A stretch of DNA of 5,788 nucleotides, taken from contig JAHEOA010000243.1 of assembly GCA_018609825.1 (NCBI GenBank), positions 1 to 5,788 on the forward strand, in the 5' to 3' direction. Below are positions 1 to 5,184 of this stretch, piece after piece; positions within the stretch are counted from its first letter, which is position 1, and each line of letters starts with the position of its first letter. The notes beneath the pieces were generated by a model, which ran no database searches, was not told the origin of the DNA, and saw only the letters and a list, made by a program, of their open reading frames with translations. The stretch comes from Candidatus Bipolaricaulota bacterium. Its GTDB lineage: Bacteria; Bipolaricaulota; Bipolaricaulia; RBG-16-55-9. A program made the position numbers and the translations under genes.

Positions 1-24
1 CTCGAAATCCAGATAGAACGCCGG

Positions 25-1065
25 CTACTCGATCTCGTCGAGCGCTTCCAGTTCCGCCTCCAGTTGCTCTGGCGTCGGCAGATCGTCCTGGAGGTCCTGG
101 GGCAACTCGTCCGTCAGTTGGTAGGTGGCCACGCCGACGGGCCGGGTGAGCTCGCGCAGGGCGTACTCTACGATGACCCGGTTGCGGTCCTTGCACAGCA
201 ACAGGCCGATCGTCGGGTTGTCCTGCTCATGGCGGAGCCGGTCGTCGACGGCCGAGAGATAGAAGTTCATCTTGCCGGCGAACTCCGGCTTGAACGCCTC
301 CACCTTGAGGTCGATCACCACGAAGCAGCGCAGATGGAGATGATAGAAGAGCAGGTCGAGATAGTAATCCTGGTCGCCGACGTCCAGAGGATACTGACTG
401 CCGACGAAGGCGAACCCCTTGCCCAGCTCGATCAGAAAATCCTTCAGGTGGTCGAGGAGTTTCCGTTCCAGCTCGCGCTCGGCGATCTCCGGGCCGAGGC
501 CGAGGAAGTCGAACGAGTACGGGTCCTTGAGGAGCTGGCCGGCGAGGTCGGACTGCGGCGCCGGCAGCGTCTGTTCGAAGTTCGTCAACGCCTGGCCCTG
601 GCGGCCGAAGAGATCCGAGTCAATCTGGTGGGTGAGGACGGCGCGGGACCAGCCGTACTCCAGGGTCTGTTGGATGTACCAGAGCCGTTGGGTGTGGTCC
701 TTGACCTTGTCCAGGAGCACACGGTTGTGGCCCCAGGGAATTTGTGCCACAGCCTGTTGCACAATTTCGCGATCCCGGTAGGCGTCGGCGAAGGCCCGCA
801 TGTACTTGAGGTTGCGCGCCGAGAATCCCTGGGTGTTCGGGAAGGCCGATTGGAGATCCGCGGCCAGGCGGTCGATCACCTTGGCGCCCCAGCCCTCTTG
901 GTCTTGATGATCCAGGATCCGTTGACCGATCTCCCAGTAGAGCAGGATCAGCTCGCGGTTGACCGACAGCGAGGCCTTGACGCGGGCCTGCCGGATGTGG
1001 CCCTTCAATTCGTCCAGAAGCTCCGGATAGCGATCCGGGAGACGGTCCGACTCGGCGTTCGTCAT
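25..1065 (-). CDS. DUF1016/YhcG-type PDDEXK nuclease
   Basis: Predicted nuclease of the YhcG family, 346 aa, about the usual full length. Two regions are visible. The N-terminal DUF1016 region (about 15-165) carries the family block VNRELILLYWEIGQRI (35-50) and FSARNLKYMRAF (81-92). The C-terminal PD-(D/E)XK region (about 180-315) has YYLDLLFYH (234-242, catalytic Asp237), VVIDLK (249-254, Asp252 and Lys254 as the D-x-K half of the motif) and FAGKMNFYL (262-270). These are the residues expected of an active nuclease. The ATG at 1065 follows GGAGG at a 4-nt spacing, so the start is secure; the stop is TAG. Family members occur in defence islands and near restriction genes and are presumed to act on foreign nucleic acid in the cytoplasm; substrate is unknown. 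Here Mrr lies about 400 bp away, divergent. Family call is secure, biological role is inferred. Confidence 0.93.
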   Translation of the reverse strand: MTNAESDRLPDRYPELLDELKGHIRQARVKASLSVNRELILLYWEIGQRILDHQDQEGWGAKVIDRLAADLQSAFPNTQGFSARNLKYMRAFADAYRDREIVQQAVAQIPWGHNRVLLDKVKDHTQRLWYIQQTLEYGWSRAVLTHQIDSDLFGRQGQALTNFEQTLPAPQSDLAGQLLKDPYSFDFLGLGPEIAERELERKLLDHLKDFLIELGKGFAFVGSQYPLDVGDQDYYLDLLFYHLHLRCFVVIDLKVEAFKPEFAGKMNFYLSAVDDRLRHEQDNPTIGLLLCKDRNRVIVEYALRELTRPVGVATYQLTDELPQDLQDDLPTPEQLEAELEALDEIE

Positions 1066-1098
1066 GCTTCCTCCCTGTCCGTGGTGCGGGCGTCGCGC

Positions 1099-1129
1099 AT
1101 GATAGTCGGCGTCGGCGCATGGGTGCCAA
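1099..1129 (-). promoter_or_regulatory. Candidate promoter of the YhcG-type nuclease gene
   Basis: On the minus strand, TTGGCA (1129-1124, 5/6 to the sigma-70 -35 consensus) and TATCAT (1104-1099, 5/6 to -10) are separated by 19 bp, slightly long. The gene's ATG is 33 bp further on. A 9-bp inverted repeat flanks the -35 hexamer. Consensus matching only; no experimental support. Confidence 0.4.
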
Positions 1130-1142
1130 ATCCGCGCCGACG
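1110..1142. repeat. 9-bp perfect inverted repeat around the -35 box
   Basis: CGTCGGCGC (1110-1118) and its exact reverse complement GCGCCGACG (1134-1142) are separated by 15 bp. The candidate -35 hexamer of the nuclease gene lies in the loop. No T-run follows on either strand, so a terminator is less likely than an operator or an mRNA hairpin. GC-rich repeats can arise by chance in such DNA. Confidence 0.45.
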
Positions 1143-1221
1143 TGGCTTCCGGCCGACCGCTTCGCCCTCCGGCGGCATGCCTCAGGGCACGAGCCCGTGG
1201 CGCGTCCGCCTCGTTACCGAG

Positions 1222-1347
1222 TTACCGATCGACTCGCAGGCACCAGCCGCAGATCGGGCAATGACCCGCCGCGTCGGGCGTCACGGGCTCGTCGCAGCGC
1301 GGGCAGGCCGCGTCCTCGGGAATCCTTCCAAGTCGAGGCATCGTCAT
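1222..1347 (-). CDS. Small zinc-ribbon protein (41 aa)
   Basis: A 41-residue ORF with two cysteine pairs: CPRC (15-18) and CPIC (30-33), the latter in the typical knuckle HCPICGW (29-35), plus an extra Cys36. The spacing CxxC-x11-CxxC is that of a treble-clef/zinc-ribbon fold binding one Zn ion. Such proteins usually bind nucleic acid or protein partners; no specific role can be assigned. The start is ATG at 1347 or the second ATG at 1341; an in-frame stop lies just upstream at 1363-1365, so it cannot be longer. No good ribosome binding site precedes either ATG, which lowers confidence. It lies 156 bp upstream of the YhcG-type nuclease on the same strand and divergent from mrr. The ordered Cys pattern is unlikely in random sequence. 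Confidence 0.55.
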   Translation of the reverse strand: MTMPRLGRIPEDAACPRCDEPVTPDAAGHCPICGWCLRVDR

Positions 1348-1412
1348 GGGACGAGGAGACCGTCAATGGATCTTGCGGTGGACCCGGACGACCTTGCTCG
1401 CCAAAAGACGCA

Positions 1413-1440
1413 TTGCCGATGATTAATCATTTCCTATAGG
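1413..1440 (+). promoter_or_regulatory. Candidate mrr promoter with 12-bp palindrome
   Basis: TTGCCG (1413-1418, 4/6 to -35) and TATAGG (1435-1440, 4/6 to -10) are 16 bp apart, 45 bp before the mrr ATG. The spacer contains the perfect palindrome ATGATTAATCAT (1419-1430), and the -10 overlaps a second palindrome, CCTATAGG (1433-1440). A dimeric regulator bound there would block polymerase. The site also sits upstream of the divergent zinc-ribbon ORF. Inference from sequence only. Confidence 0.35.
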
Positions 1441-1485
1441 CTTCTTCCATATGAGATCGATCGAATGCGAGCGTGAATTAAAGCC

Positions 1486-2427
1486 ATGCCTGATGATGTC
1501 CCAGATTATCAGAGCCTGATGCTACCGGTGCTCAAGGTGGGAGCAGACGGCGAGATCCACGTCCGGGATTGTGTTGAACGGATCGCCGATGAACTCGGCT
1601 TGACCGAAGAGCAGCGAACCGAGCTCCTCCCGAGCGGTCGGCAAACGAAGTTTGCCAACCGCGTTCACTGGGCCAAGACTTACCTCAAGCATGCGGGCTT
1701 GTTGGAGATCACGCGCCGCGGCTACTTTCGAGCCACGCAACGAGGCATTGATGTCCTCGACGAGAACCTCGAATCGATCGATAACCACTACCTCCAACAG
1801 TTCAAGTCATTCCGGGAATTCCGCGATCGTAGTCAACCGAAGCGATCCTCAGCCAAGGCCGCCCAGGACCAAGCTCCAAAGGACTCCGATCAGGCAACGC
1901 CAGAGGAGCGCATCGAGGCGGTTCATGAGGAGATCACGAGTGAACTCCGACAAGACCTCTTGGATCGTATTGTGGAATCGAGTCCGGAGTTCTTCGAGCG
2001 CTTGGTCGTCGATCTGATGGGAGCCATGGGCTACGGCGGATCACTATCAAGGCCGGGTAAGGCGTTGGGGCGTAGTGGGGATGGGGGCATAGATGGCGTG
2101 ATCAACGAGGACACGCTCGGACTGGACAGTGTCTACCTACAGGCCAAGCGCTACTCACCGGGAAATACCGTGGGGATCGAGAAGATCCGCGAGTTTGCCG
2201 GATCACTGGCTGAACGGGGTGCCAGCAAAGGCGTCTTCGTCACGACGAGCTCGTTCGCTTCGCGGGCCTGGGATTACGTCGAGCGAATTCCCCAGACGGT
2301 CGTGCTGATCGATGGCGAGCGCTTGAGCCGTCTGCTCGTCACCTATGACGTGGGAGTCCGGACGACTCAGAAGCTCGAACTTAAACGCCTGGATCTGGAC
2401 TACTTCGACCAGCTGGACGGCGAGTGA
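1486..2427 (+). CDS. mrr: Mrr-type (type IV) restriction endonuclease
   Basis: A 313-aa protein matching the Mrr layout. The N-terminal winged-helix region (about 8-95) contains the family block RQTKFANRVHWAKTYLKHAGLLE in part (52-74) and the typical RRGYFRATQRG (77-87). A charged linker follows (about 110-145), then the catalytic PD-(D/E)XK-like domain (about 160-290). In that domain FFERLV (169-174) supplies Glu171, GDGGIDG (198-204) supplies Asp203, and YLQAKRY (217-223) supplies the Q-x-K half with Lys221. FVTTSSFASRAWDY (251-264) is the usual downstream block. Known Mrr proteins cut methylated or otherwise modified DNA as single-subunit enzymes. It is the only long plus-strand gene and has lower GC and more A/T-ending codons than its neighbours, which suggests separate acquisition. 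The ATG at 1486 has only a weak upstream purine stretch. Family call is firm; the modification recognised is unknown. Confidence 0.93.
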   Translation: MPDDVPDYQSLMLPVLKVGADGEIHVRDCVERIADELGLTEEQRTELLPSGRQTKFANRVHWAKTYLKHAGLLEITRRGYFRATQRGIDVLDENLESIDNHYLQQFKSFREFRDRSQPKRSSAKAAQDQAPKDSDQATPEERIEAVHEEITSELRQDLLDRIVESSPEFFERLVVDLMGAMGYGGSLSRPGKALGRSGDGGIDGVINEDTLGLDSVYLQAKRYSPGNTVGIEKIREFAGSLAERGASKGVFVTTSSFASRAWDYVERIPQTVVLIDGERLSRLLVTYDVGVRTTQKLELKRLDLDYFDQLDGE

Positions 2428-2536
2428 CTAAGACGATCGTGTTAATCTCATGATCCTCGGTAGGTGAAACTATAACAGTCTCGGGAACCCCCGCATGTTG
2501 CTGATATGAAGGCTATTTGATTTACCCCACCGAGCA

Positions 2537-2665
2537 GGTCCACAGGATTCAATGCTCGATTCTGTCAAGAGAAAAACCGGGCCTCTTGAGCCCACTCCGA
2601 GAATTGGTCGAGCGTCGGCCGTATCGCCGGCGGCGGACTGCGTGGCGCTCCACGTCACGGCGTTA
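2537..2665 (-). pseudogene. Decayed C-terminal fragment of a SAM methyltransferase
   Basis: This stretch aligns end to end with the C-terminal coding part of the intact methyltransferase at 4041-4164 (its residues 140-181). By hand count there are about 24 substitutions in 124 positions, i.e. about 80 % identity, with an unbroken 17-base match at TGGTCGAGCGTCGGCCG. Read on the minus strand it is dead. The TGG of residue 140 is TAA, a 1-base deletion near 2647 shifts frame, a 1-base insertion near 2579 shifts it back, and CGG of residue 177 has become TGA (2551-2549). Peptide matches survive in both frames: RPTLDQFSEWAQEA, then GFSLDRIEH. Most substitutions are G/C to A/T, as expected under lost selection. 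The N-terminal four fifths are absent; at that edge lies the 3' end of the HigA-type antitoxin gene. Confidence 0.85.
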
Positions 2666-2990
2666 GGGGCTGAGCGCCTTCGCCGCGCGTGTCCACACGC
2701 GGCCGCACGCTCACCAACACTTCGACCTCTTCATCCAGGGCAATCAGCATCTTGACCAGGCGGTCGAGCGTGCACCGGCTCAGGTCGGCGCTGCGGATCC
2801 GGGCAAAATCCGATGAATCGAACCCCGTCCTGTCGGCGGCGGCCCGGATACTGAGTTTCTGCTCCTCAAGTTCGCCGATGATACGGGCGGCGAGCTTGGC
2901 CTTGGCATGCTGCACGTCGGCCTCGGCGTCGTTGAAATCCCGGAAGACGTGGCCGCTGCCGCGTATCAACCCGAACTTTTCGGCAGCCAT
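2655..2990 (-). CDS. HigA-type XRE-family antitoxin (HTH)
   Basis: An 111-aa helix-turn-helix protein of the HigA-like antitoxin group (HTH_37 type). It opens with the family signature FGLIRGSGHVFRDF (6-19). A helical segment (24-43) follows, then the XRE helix-turn-helix LSIRAAADRTGFDSSDFARI (46-65), LDRLVKMLIALDEEVEVLVS (75-94) and VRPR. Such proteins bind their own promoter and neutralise a RelE/ParE-like toxin, usually encoded just upstream. No such toxin is here: the upstream neighbour, 33 bp away on the same strand, is the broken DUF3368 gene. I chose ATG 2990 over an in-frame TTG at 3005 because the family starts with MA.EKFG and GGGGG lies 8 nt before the ATG. The last 13 residues after VRPR look non-family, and the final three codons plus the stop come from the methyltransferase remnant. 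Confidence 0.85.
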   Translation of the reverse strand: MAAEKFGLIRGSGHVFRDFNDAEADVQHAKAKLAARIIGELEEQKLSIRAAADRTGFDSSDFARIRSADLSRCTLDRLVKMLIALDEEVEVLVSVRPRVDTRGEGAQPLTP

Positions 2991-3023
2991 TGTCTCAGCC
3001 CCCAATCAACCCTTGGCACGGTT

Positions 3024-3530
3024 CTACTCGTCGTATTCCGCTTCGTCGGCACGGCGCAGGACGTCCTCCCGGAAGGCCTCTGAGAGATAGAACCCCTCTT
3101 CGCTCAAGGCATCCAGAAACAGAAACGGCCCGGCCTCCGCGATCAGTGCCTGGCATTTGGCCTGCAGGAGCGCTCCGACCGAGCCTATGGCGGCTACGTT
3201 CAGTCGTGTCGCCTCCCTCCGGCCGACGCGTTCGTCGATCAACAGGTCGCGATGGAGCTGTTTCGCGAGGGCGATCGCCTCTCGTTCGCCGGTCCCGAGC
3301 GTGGCATCAACCTGGGTCAGGATGTCCGGATCCGGCCGGGCGTGTCGGTTAATCTAGTCGGCGTGCTGAAGCGCACGGGCCCCCTTCTTGGCCGGCTCAG
3401 CCGGGATGATCTCTTGATGGACGGCCGGCGGCACCAGAATCGTGCCGAAGAGTTGCTCCAACAGGTCAAGGCGGCCGATACGGGCGAACGCGATGAGGGG
3501 CGTGCTGTCCGAGACGGGCGGTTCCGGCAT
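3024..3530 (-). pseudogene. DUF3368 PIN-domain toxin with in-frame amber stop
   Basis: From ATG 3530 the minus strand reads a full-length DUF3368 toxin of 168 codons, interrupted only by TAG at codon 59 (3356-3354). Before the stop: VSDSTPLIAFARIGRLDLLE (6-25, Asp8), LVPPAVHQEI (32-41, Glu40) and ALQHAD (53-58). After it, in the same frame: LGTGEREAIALA (78-89, acidic residues 82 and 84) and LIDERVGRREATRL (97-110, Asp99), then a FYLSEAFREDVLRRA tail. In relatives HAD is followed by Trp (HADWI), so TGG to TAG is the simplest explanation. All PIN metal-binding acids remain on both sides, so the loss looks recent. TAG also ends other genes here, so it is a real stop. It starts 9 bp after the UPF0175 antitoxin gene, the normal partner order. 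A TTG at 3242 could at most restart a 72-aa C-terminal piece. Confidence 0.88.
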
Positions 3531-3539
3531 GACCGACGT

Positions 3540-3824
3540 TTACCCCGCCGAGCGTTCGTGCCAGCGAGCCCGTTCGTCGTCCAGCTCCTGCGGGCTCAGG
3601 TCGGCGGTCGGAATACGGTGGCTGCGCATCAGATCCATCAGGTCCCAGCGATCCAGCCCGAGGACCTCCGCGGCCTTGCCCTGGGAGATCGTGCCGCGGC
3701 GGAGGAGGTCCATCACAAACGCCTGCTTGGCCTCCTGGTTGGCCTGTTCCTCGGAATCGAAGGCCTCGACCAGCTCTTCGGGCAGGCTCAGCTCGAAGTG
3801 CAACGCCATCCTCTTGCTCGCCAT
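3540..3824 (-). CDS. UPF0175 family antitoxin
   Basis: A 94-aa UPF0175 protein, the predicted antitoxin partner of DUF3368 PIN toxins (a pairing known from comparative genomics). An N-terminal beta segment with LHFELSLPEELVEAF (8-22) is followed by the family core AFVMDLLRRGTISQGKAAE (35-53) and VLGLDRWDLMDLMRSHRIP (54-72), a helix-turn-helix-like unit that binds DNA and probably the toxin. Length and conserved residues are normal, so it looks intact. ATG 3824 has AGGAGG (3840-3835) 10 nt upstream; a second ATG at 3809 lacks this. The toxin start follows 9 bp after the TAA, consistent with an operon. As that toxin carries a nonsense mutation, this antitoxin may now be unpaired, or may respond to the related PIN toxin encoded to the right. 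Confidence 0.92.
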   Translation of the reverse strand: MASKRMALHFELSLPEELVEAFDSEEQANQEAKQAFVMDLLRRGTISQGKAAEVLGLDRWDLMDLMRSHRIPTADLSPQELDDERARWHERSAG

Positions 3825-3907
3825 GGGGCCGACGCCTCCTGCGGGCCGATCCGATCCAGGGCTTAGGATCCCTGTTCAGCGCCCATTCATCCATCCGAGC
3901 ATCTCCC

Positions 3908-3935
3908 AGTTTAGCGGGCCCCGGAACGGTGTCGA
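3908..3935 (-). promoter_or_regulatory. Candidate promoter of the UPF0175-DUF3368 operon
   Basis: On the minus strand TCGACA (3935-3930, 5/6 to -35) and TAAACT (3913-3908, 4/6 to -10) are 16 bp apart, about 70 bp before the AGGAGG of the UPF0175 gene. It is the best sigma-70-like pair in the 181-bp gap between the methyltransferase stop and the UPF0175 start. A short GGGCCC palindrome lies in the spacer. Consensus matching only. Confidence 0.3.
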
Positions 3936-3980
3936 TCTTGCGCAATGCGGAAACGGCGGGCACAAACCTGACGCCTGTGA

Positions 3981-3994
3981 CCCGGCAGGCCGGG
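3981..3994 (-). terminator. Hairpin after the methyltransferase, weak terminator candidate
   Basis: On the minus strand CCCGG-CCTG-CCGGG (3994-3981) forms a GC-rich 5-bp stem with a 4-nt loop, 11 nt past the methyltransferase TGA. There is no U-tract, so it could only be a pause or Rho-aided site. Confidence 0.25.
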
Positions 3995-4005
3995 GCGGTT
4001 GACGG

Positions 4006-4581
4006 TCATCGTCGGCCCCGAATCCCCCAATGATGCTCACTCAGGATCCGGTGCTCGATTCCGTCAGGGGAGAATCCGGCCTGCTGAGCCCACGCCGAGA
4101 ACTGGTCGAGCGTCGGCCGCATCGCCAGTGGCGGGCCGCGCGGCGTCTCGACGTCGCGACGCCAGTGGATCACGCCAAGGCGTCCATTCGGGCGCAGCAG
4201 GCGACGGGCCTCCGCCAGCAGCGCGACGTTCTCCGCGGCCTCGCCGTGGAGCAGGTGGGCGATGAGGACCGCGTCGACGGATTCGGCCGGCAGCGACGCC
4301 CCGTCCGCGAGCAGGTCGCCCTCGATCGGGATCACGTTCCGCAGTCCTCGGTCACGGGCCCGTCTCTGGGTGAGGCGCAGCATGGCCGGGTCGCCGTCGA
4401 CGGCGTAGACCGTGCCCGACGTCCGTTGGGCCAGCGCGAGCGCGAACGTGCCGTAGCCGCAGCCGAAGTCGGCGACCTCGCCCAATGGCACATCAAAGCC
4501 GAGCGCGTCCAACAGCGCCGCCGGGTCGAACAGGCTTTCCCAATGATCGAGTTCGGGCATGCCGCTCTCGCGGATCGGCAT
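4006..4581 (-). CDS. Class I SAM-dependent methyltransferase (internal start)
   Basis: Nested 191-aa product of the fusion frame. Family start MPIRESGMPELDHWESLFDP is intact (1-20), as in stand-alone members. SAM-binding motif I is VADFGCGYGTF (36-46), the acidic residue after beta 2 is Asp62 in VYAVDGDP, and the third acidic position is Asp89 in IEGDLL. VDAVLIAHLLHGE (102-114) and LRPNGRLGVIHWRRD (129-143) are the expected downstream strands, then TPRGPP and RPTLDQFSAWAQQAGF. Length is complete for a Rossmann-fold methyltransferase. The acceptor substrate is unknown; the lack of a NPPY/DPPY motif argues against a DNA adenine methylase. GGAGGGAG lies 5 nt before this ATG, stronger than the site before the toxin, so separate production of the methyltransferase is likely. 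A decayed copy of its C-terminus lies at 2537-2665. Confidence 0.8.
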   Translation of the reverse strand: MPIRESGMPELDHWESLFDPAALLDALGFDVPLGEVADFGCGYGTFALALAQRTSGTVYAVDGDPAMLRLTQRRARDRGLRNVIPIEGDLLADGASLPAESVDAVLIAHLLHGEAAENVALLAEARRLLRPNGRLGVIHWRRDVETPRGPPLAMRPTLDQFSAWAQQAGFSPDGIEHRILSEHHWGIRGRR

Positions 4582-5184
4582 CGACACTCCCTCCGCTCTG
4601 GTGCTGGCCCGTGCGGGGCGCGCCTCCCCCGGCGAGGCCGCGGTCTGGCCCGTCCTCTCGGATTCCACGGCTCGGCGATACGCGCGATAGATCGGCCGGC
4701 CCATCCAGTCGCGTCGTTCCGCGATCCGATCGAGTCGCTCCAGCGCCTCCGCTTGGCTGAGCCGGCCCCGCTTCCAGAGCGCGTGGACCACGACCGCGCC
4801 CAGGCCCAGGTCAAACCCGTGTTTCTGGGCGTACGCCTGCATCTGATGCATCGCGTCGACGTCGTCCGAGATCAAGGCGGCGACGTCCGGGTCTTGAGCC
4901 AGCACGACGCAGGAGGCCTCGCCCGCGTCGATCTTCGACGTCCGGAGCGGATCGACCTCGGCTTGCTCAACGGTCTGTTGGTCCAGATCGTCGAGCCGCG
5001 CCAGAACGTCGGTCGCGGCCTGACCGTCCGCGTCGTCAAGCGCGCTCATCTGTCGGAGTTCGTCTCGGACGACGTTGGAGATGATCACGTAAAACTCGGC
5101 CAGCGTCCGATCGAGGAGGTCGCCGTGGACCAGAGAGACGAGACTGGAGGTGTCCAGCGCCAGCCTAGGCGAGCCTGCGGGCAA
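4006..5184 (-). CDS. PIN-domain toxin fused in frame to SAM methyltransferase
   Basis: One open frame of 392 codons holding two proteins that are normally separate. Residues 1-173 are a PIN-domain toxin, close to the DUF3368 type: LALDTSSLVSL (8-18, Asp11), VVRDEL (38-43, Glu42), DAGEASCVVLA (86-96, Glu89), LISDDVDAM (104-112, Asp107, Asp110). The ribonuclease active site thus looks complete. Residues about 174-201 are a low-complexity Ala/Gly/Arg/Glu stretch. Residues 202-392 are a whole class I SAM methyltransferase with its own Met and a strong ribosome binding site. The start is the TTG at 5184, directly after GGGGGAGG at 3-nt spacing, overlapping the antitoxin gene by 20 bp; a CTG at 5163 is possible. 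The overlap suggests translational coupling. Either this is a true two-domain protein or the toxin stop was lost so that translation runs on into the next gene. Confidence 0.85.
   Translation of the reverse strand: MPAGSPRLALDTSSLVSLVHGDLLDRTLAEFYVIISNVVRDELRQMSALDDADGQAATDVLARLDDLDQQTVEQAEVDPLRTSKIDAGEASCVVLAQDPDVAALISDDVDAMHQMQAYAQKHGFDLGLGAVVVHALWKRGRLSQAEALERLDRIAERRDWMGRPIYRAYRRAVESERTGQTAASPGEARPARASTRAEGVSMPIRESGMPELDHWESLFDPAALLDALGFDVPLGEVADFGCGYGTFALALAQRTSGTVYAVDGDPAMLRLTQRRARDRGLRNVIPIEGDLLADGASLPAESVDAVLIAHLLHGEAAENVALLAEARRLLRPNGRLGVIHWRRDVETPRGPPLAMRPTLDQFSAWAQQAGFSPDGIEHRILSEHHWGIRGRR
4587..4594 (-). promoter_or_regulatory. Internal ribosome binding site inside the PIN-methyltransferase frame
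   Basis: GGAGGGAG (4594-4587, minus strand) precedes the in-frame ATG at 4581 by 5 nt, ideal Shine-Dalgarno spacing. It falls in the linker codons between the toxin and methyltransferase parts and argues that the methyltransferase is also, or mainly, made as a separate protein. Confidence 0.7.

Noticed and set aside
1213..1228. Tandem 8-bp repeat GTTACCGA-GTTACCGA at the end of the zinc-ribbon ORF
   Set aside because: Could recall a target-site duplication, but no insertion lies between the copies; probably slippage or chance.
64..1422. Long plus-strand open frame (about 450 codons) opposite the YhcG-type nuclease
   Set aside because: It is the antisense shadow of a clearly recognisable gene in GC-rich DNA, has no domain motifs and is rich in Val/Leu/Arg/Glu as such shadows are.
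1119..1439. 106-codon plus-strand ORF in the gap before mrr
   Set aside because: Arg/Pro/Ser-rich with no motif or ribosome binding site, and antisense to the better supported zinc-ribbon ORF.
2428..2536. A/T-richer gap after mrr checked for a tRNA, att site or small gene
   Set aside because: A GGTTCCCGAG stretch recalls a T-arm but no acceptor or anticodon arms fit, and no ORF with a ribosome binding site is present.
2470..2658. 62-codon minus-strand ORF beginning MTWSATQS
   Set aside because: It reads the methyltransferase relic in a shifted frame; the peptide has no family resemblance.
3466..3963. 165-codon minus-strand ORF across the UPF0175 gene
   Set aside because: Wrong-frame shadow of the UPF0175 antitoxin with arginine-rich, motif-free sequence.
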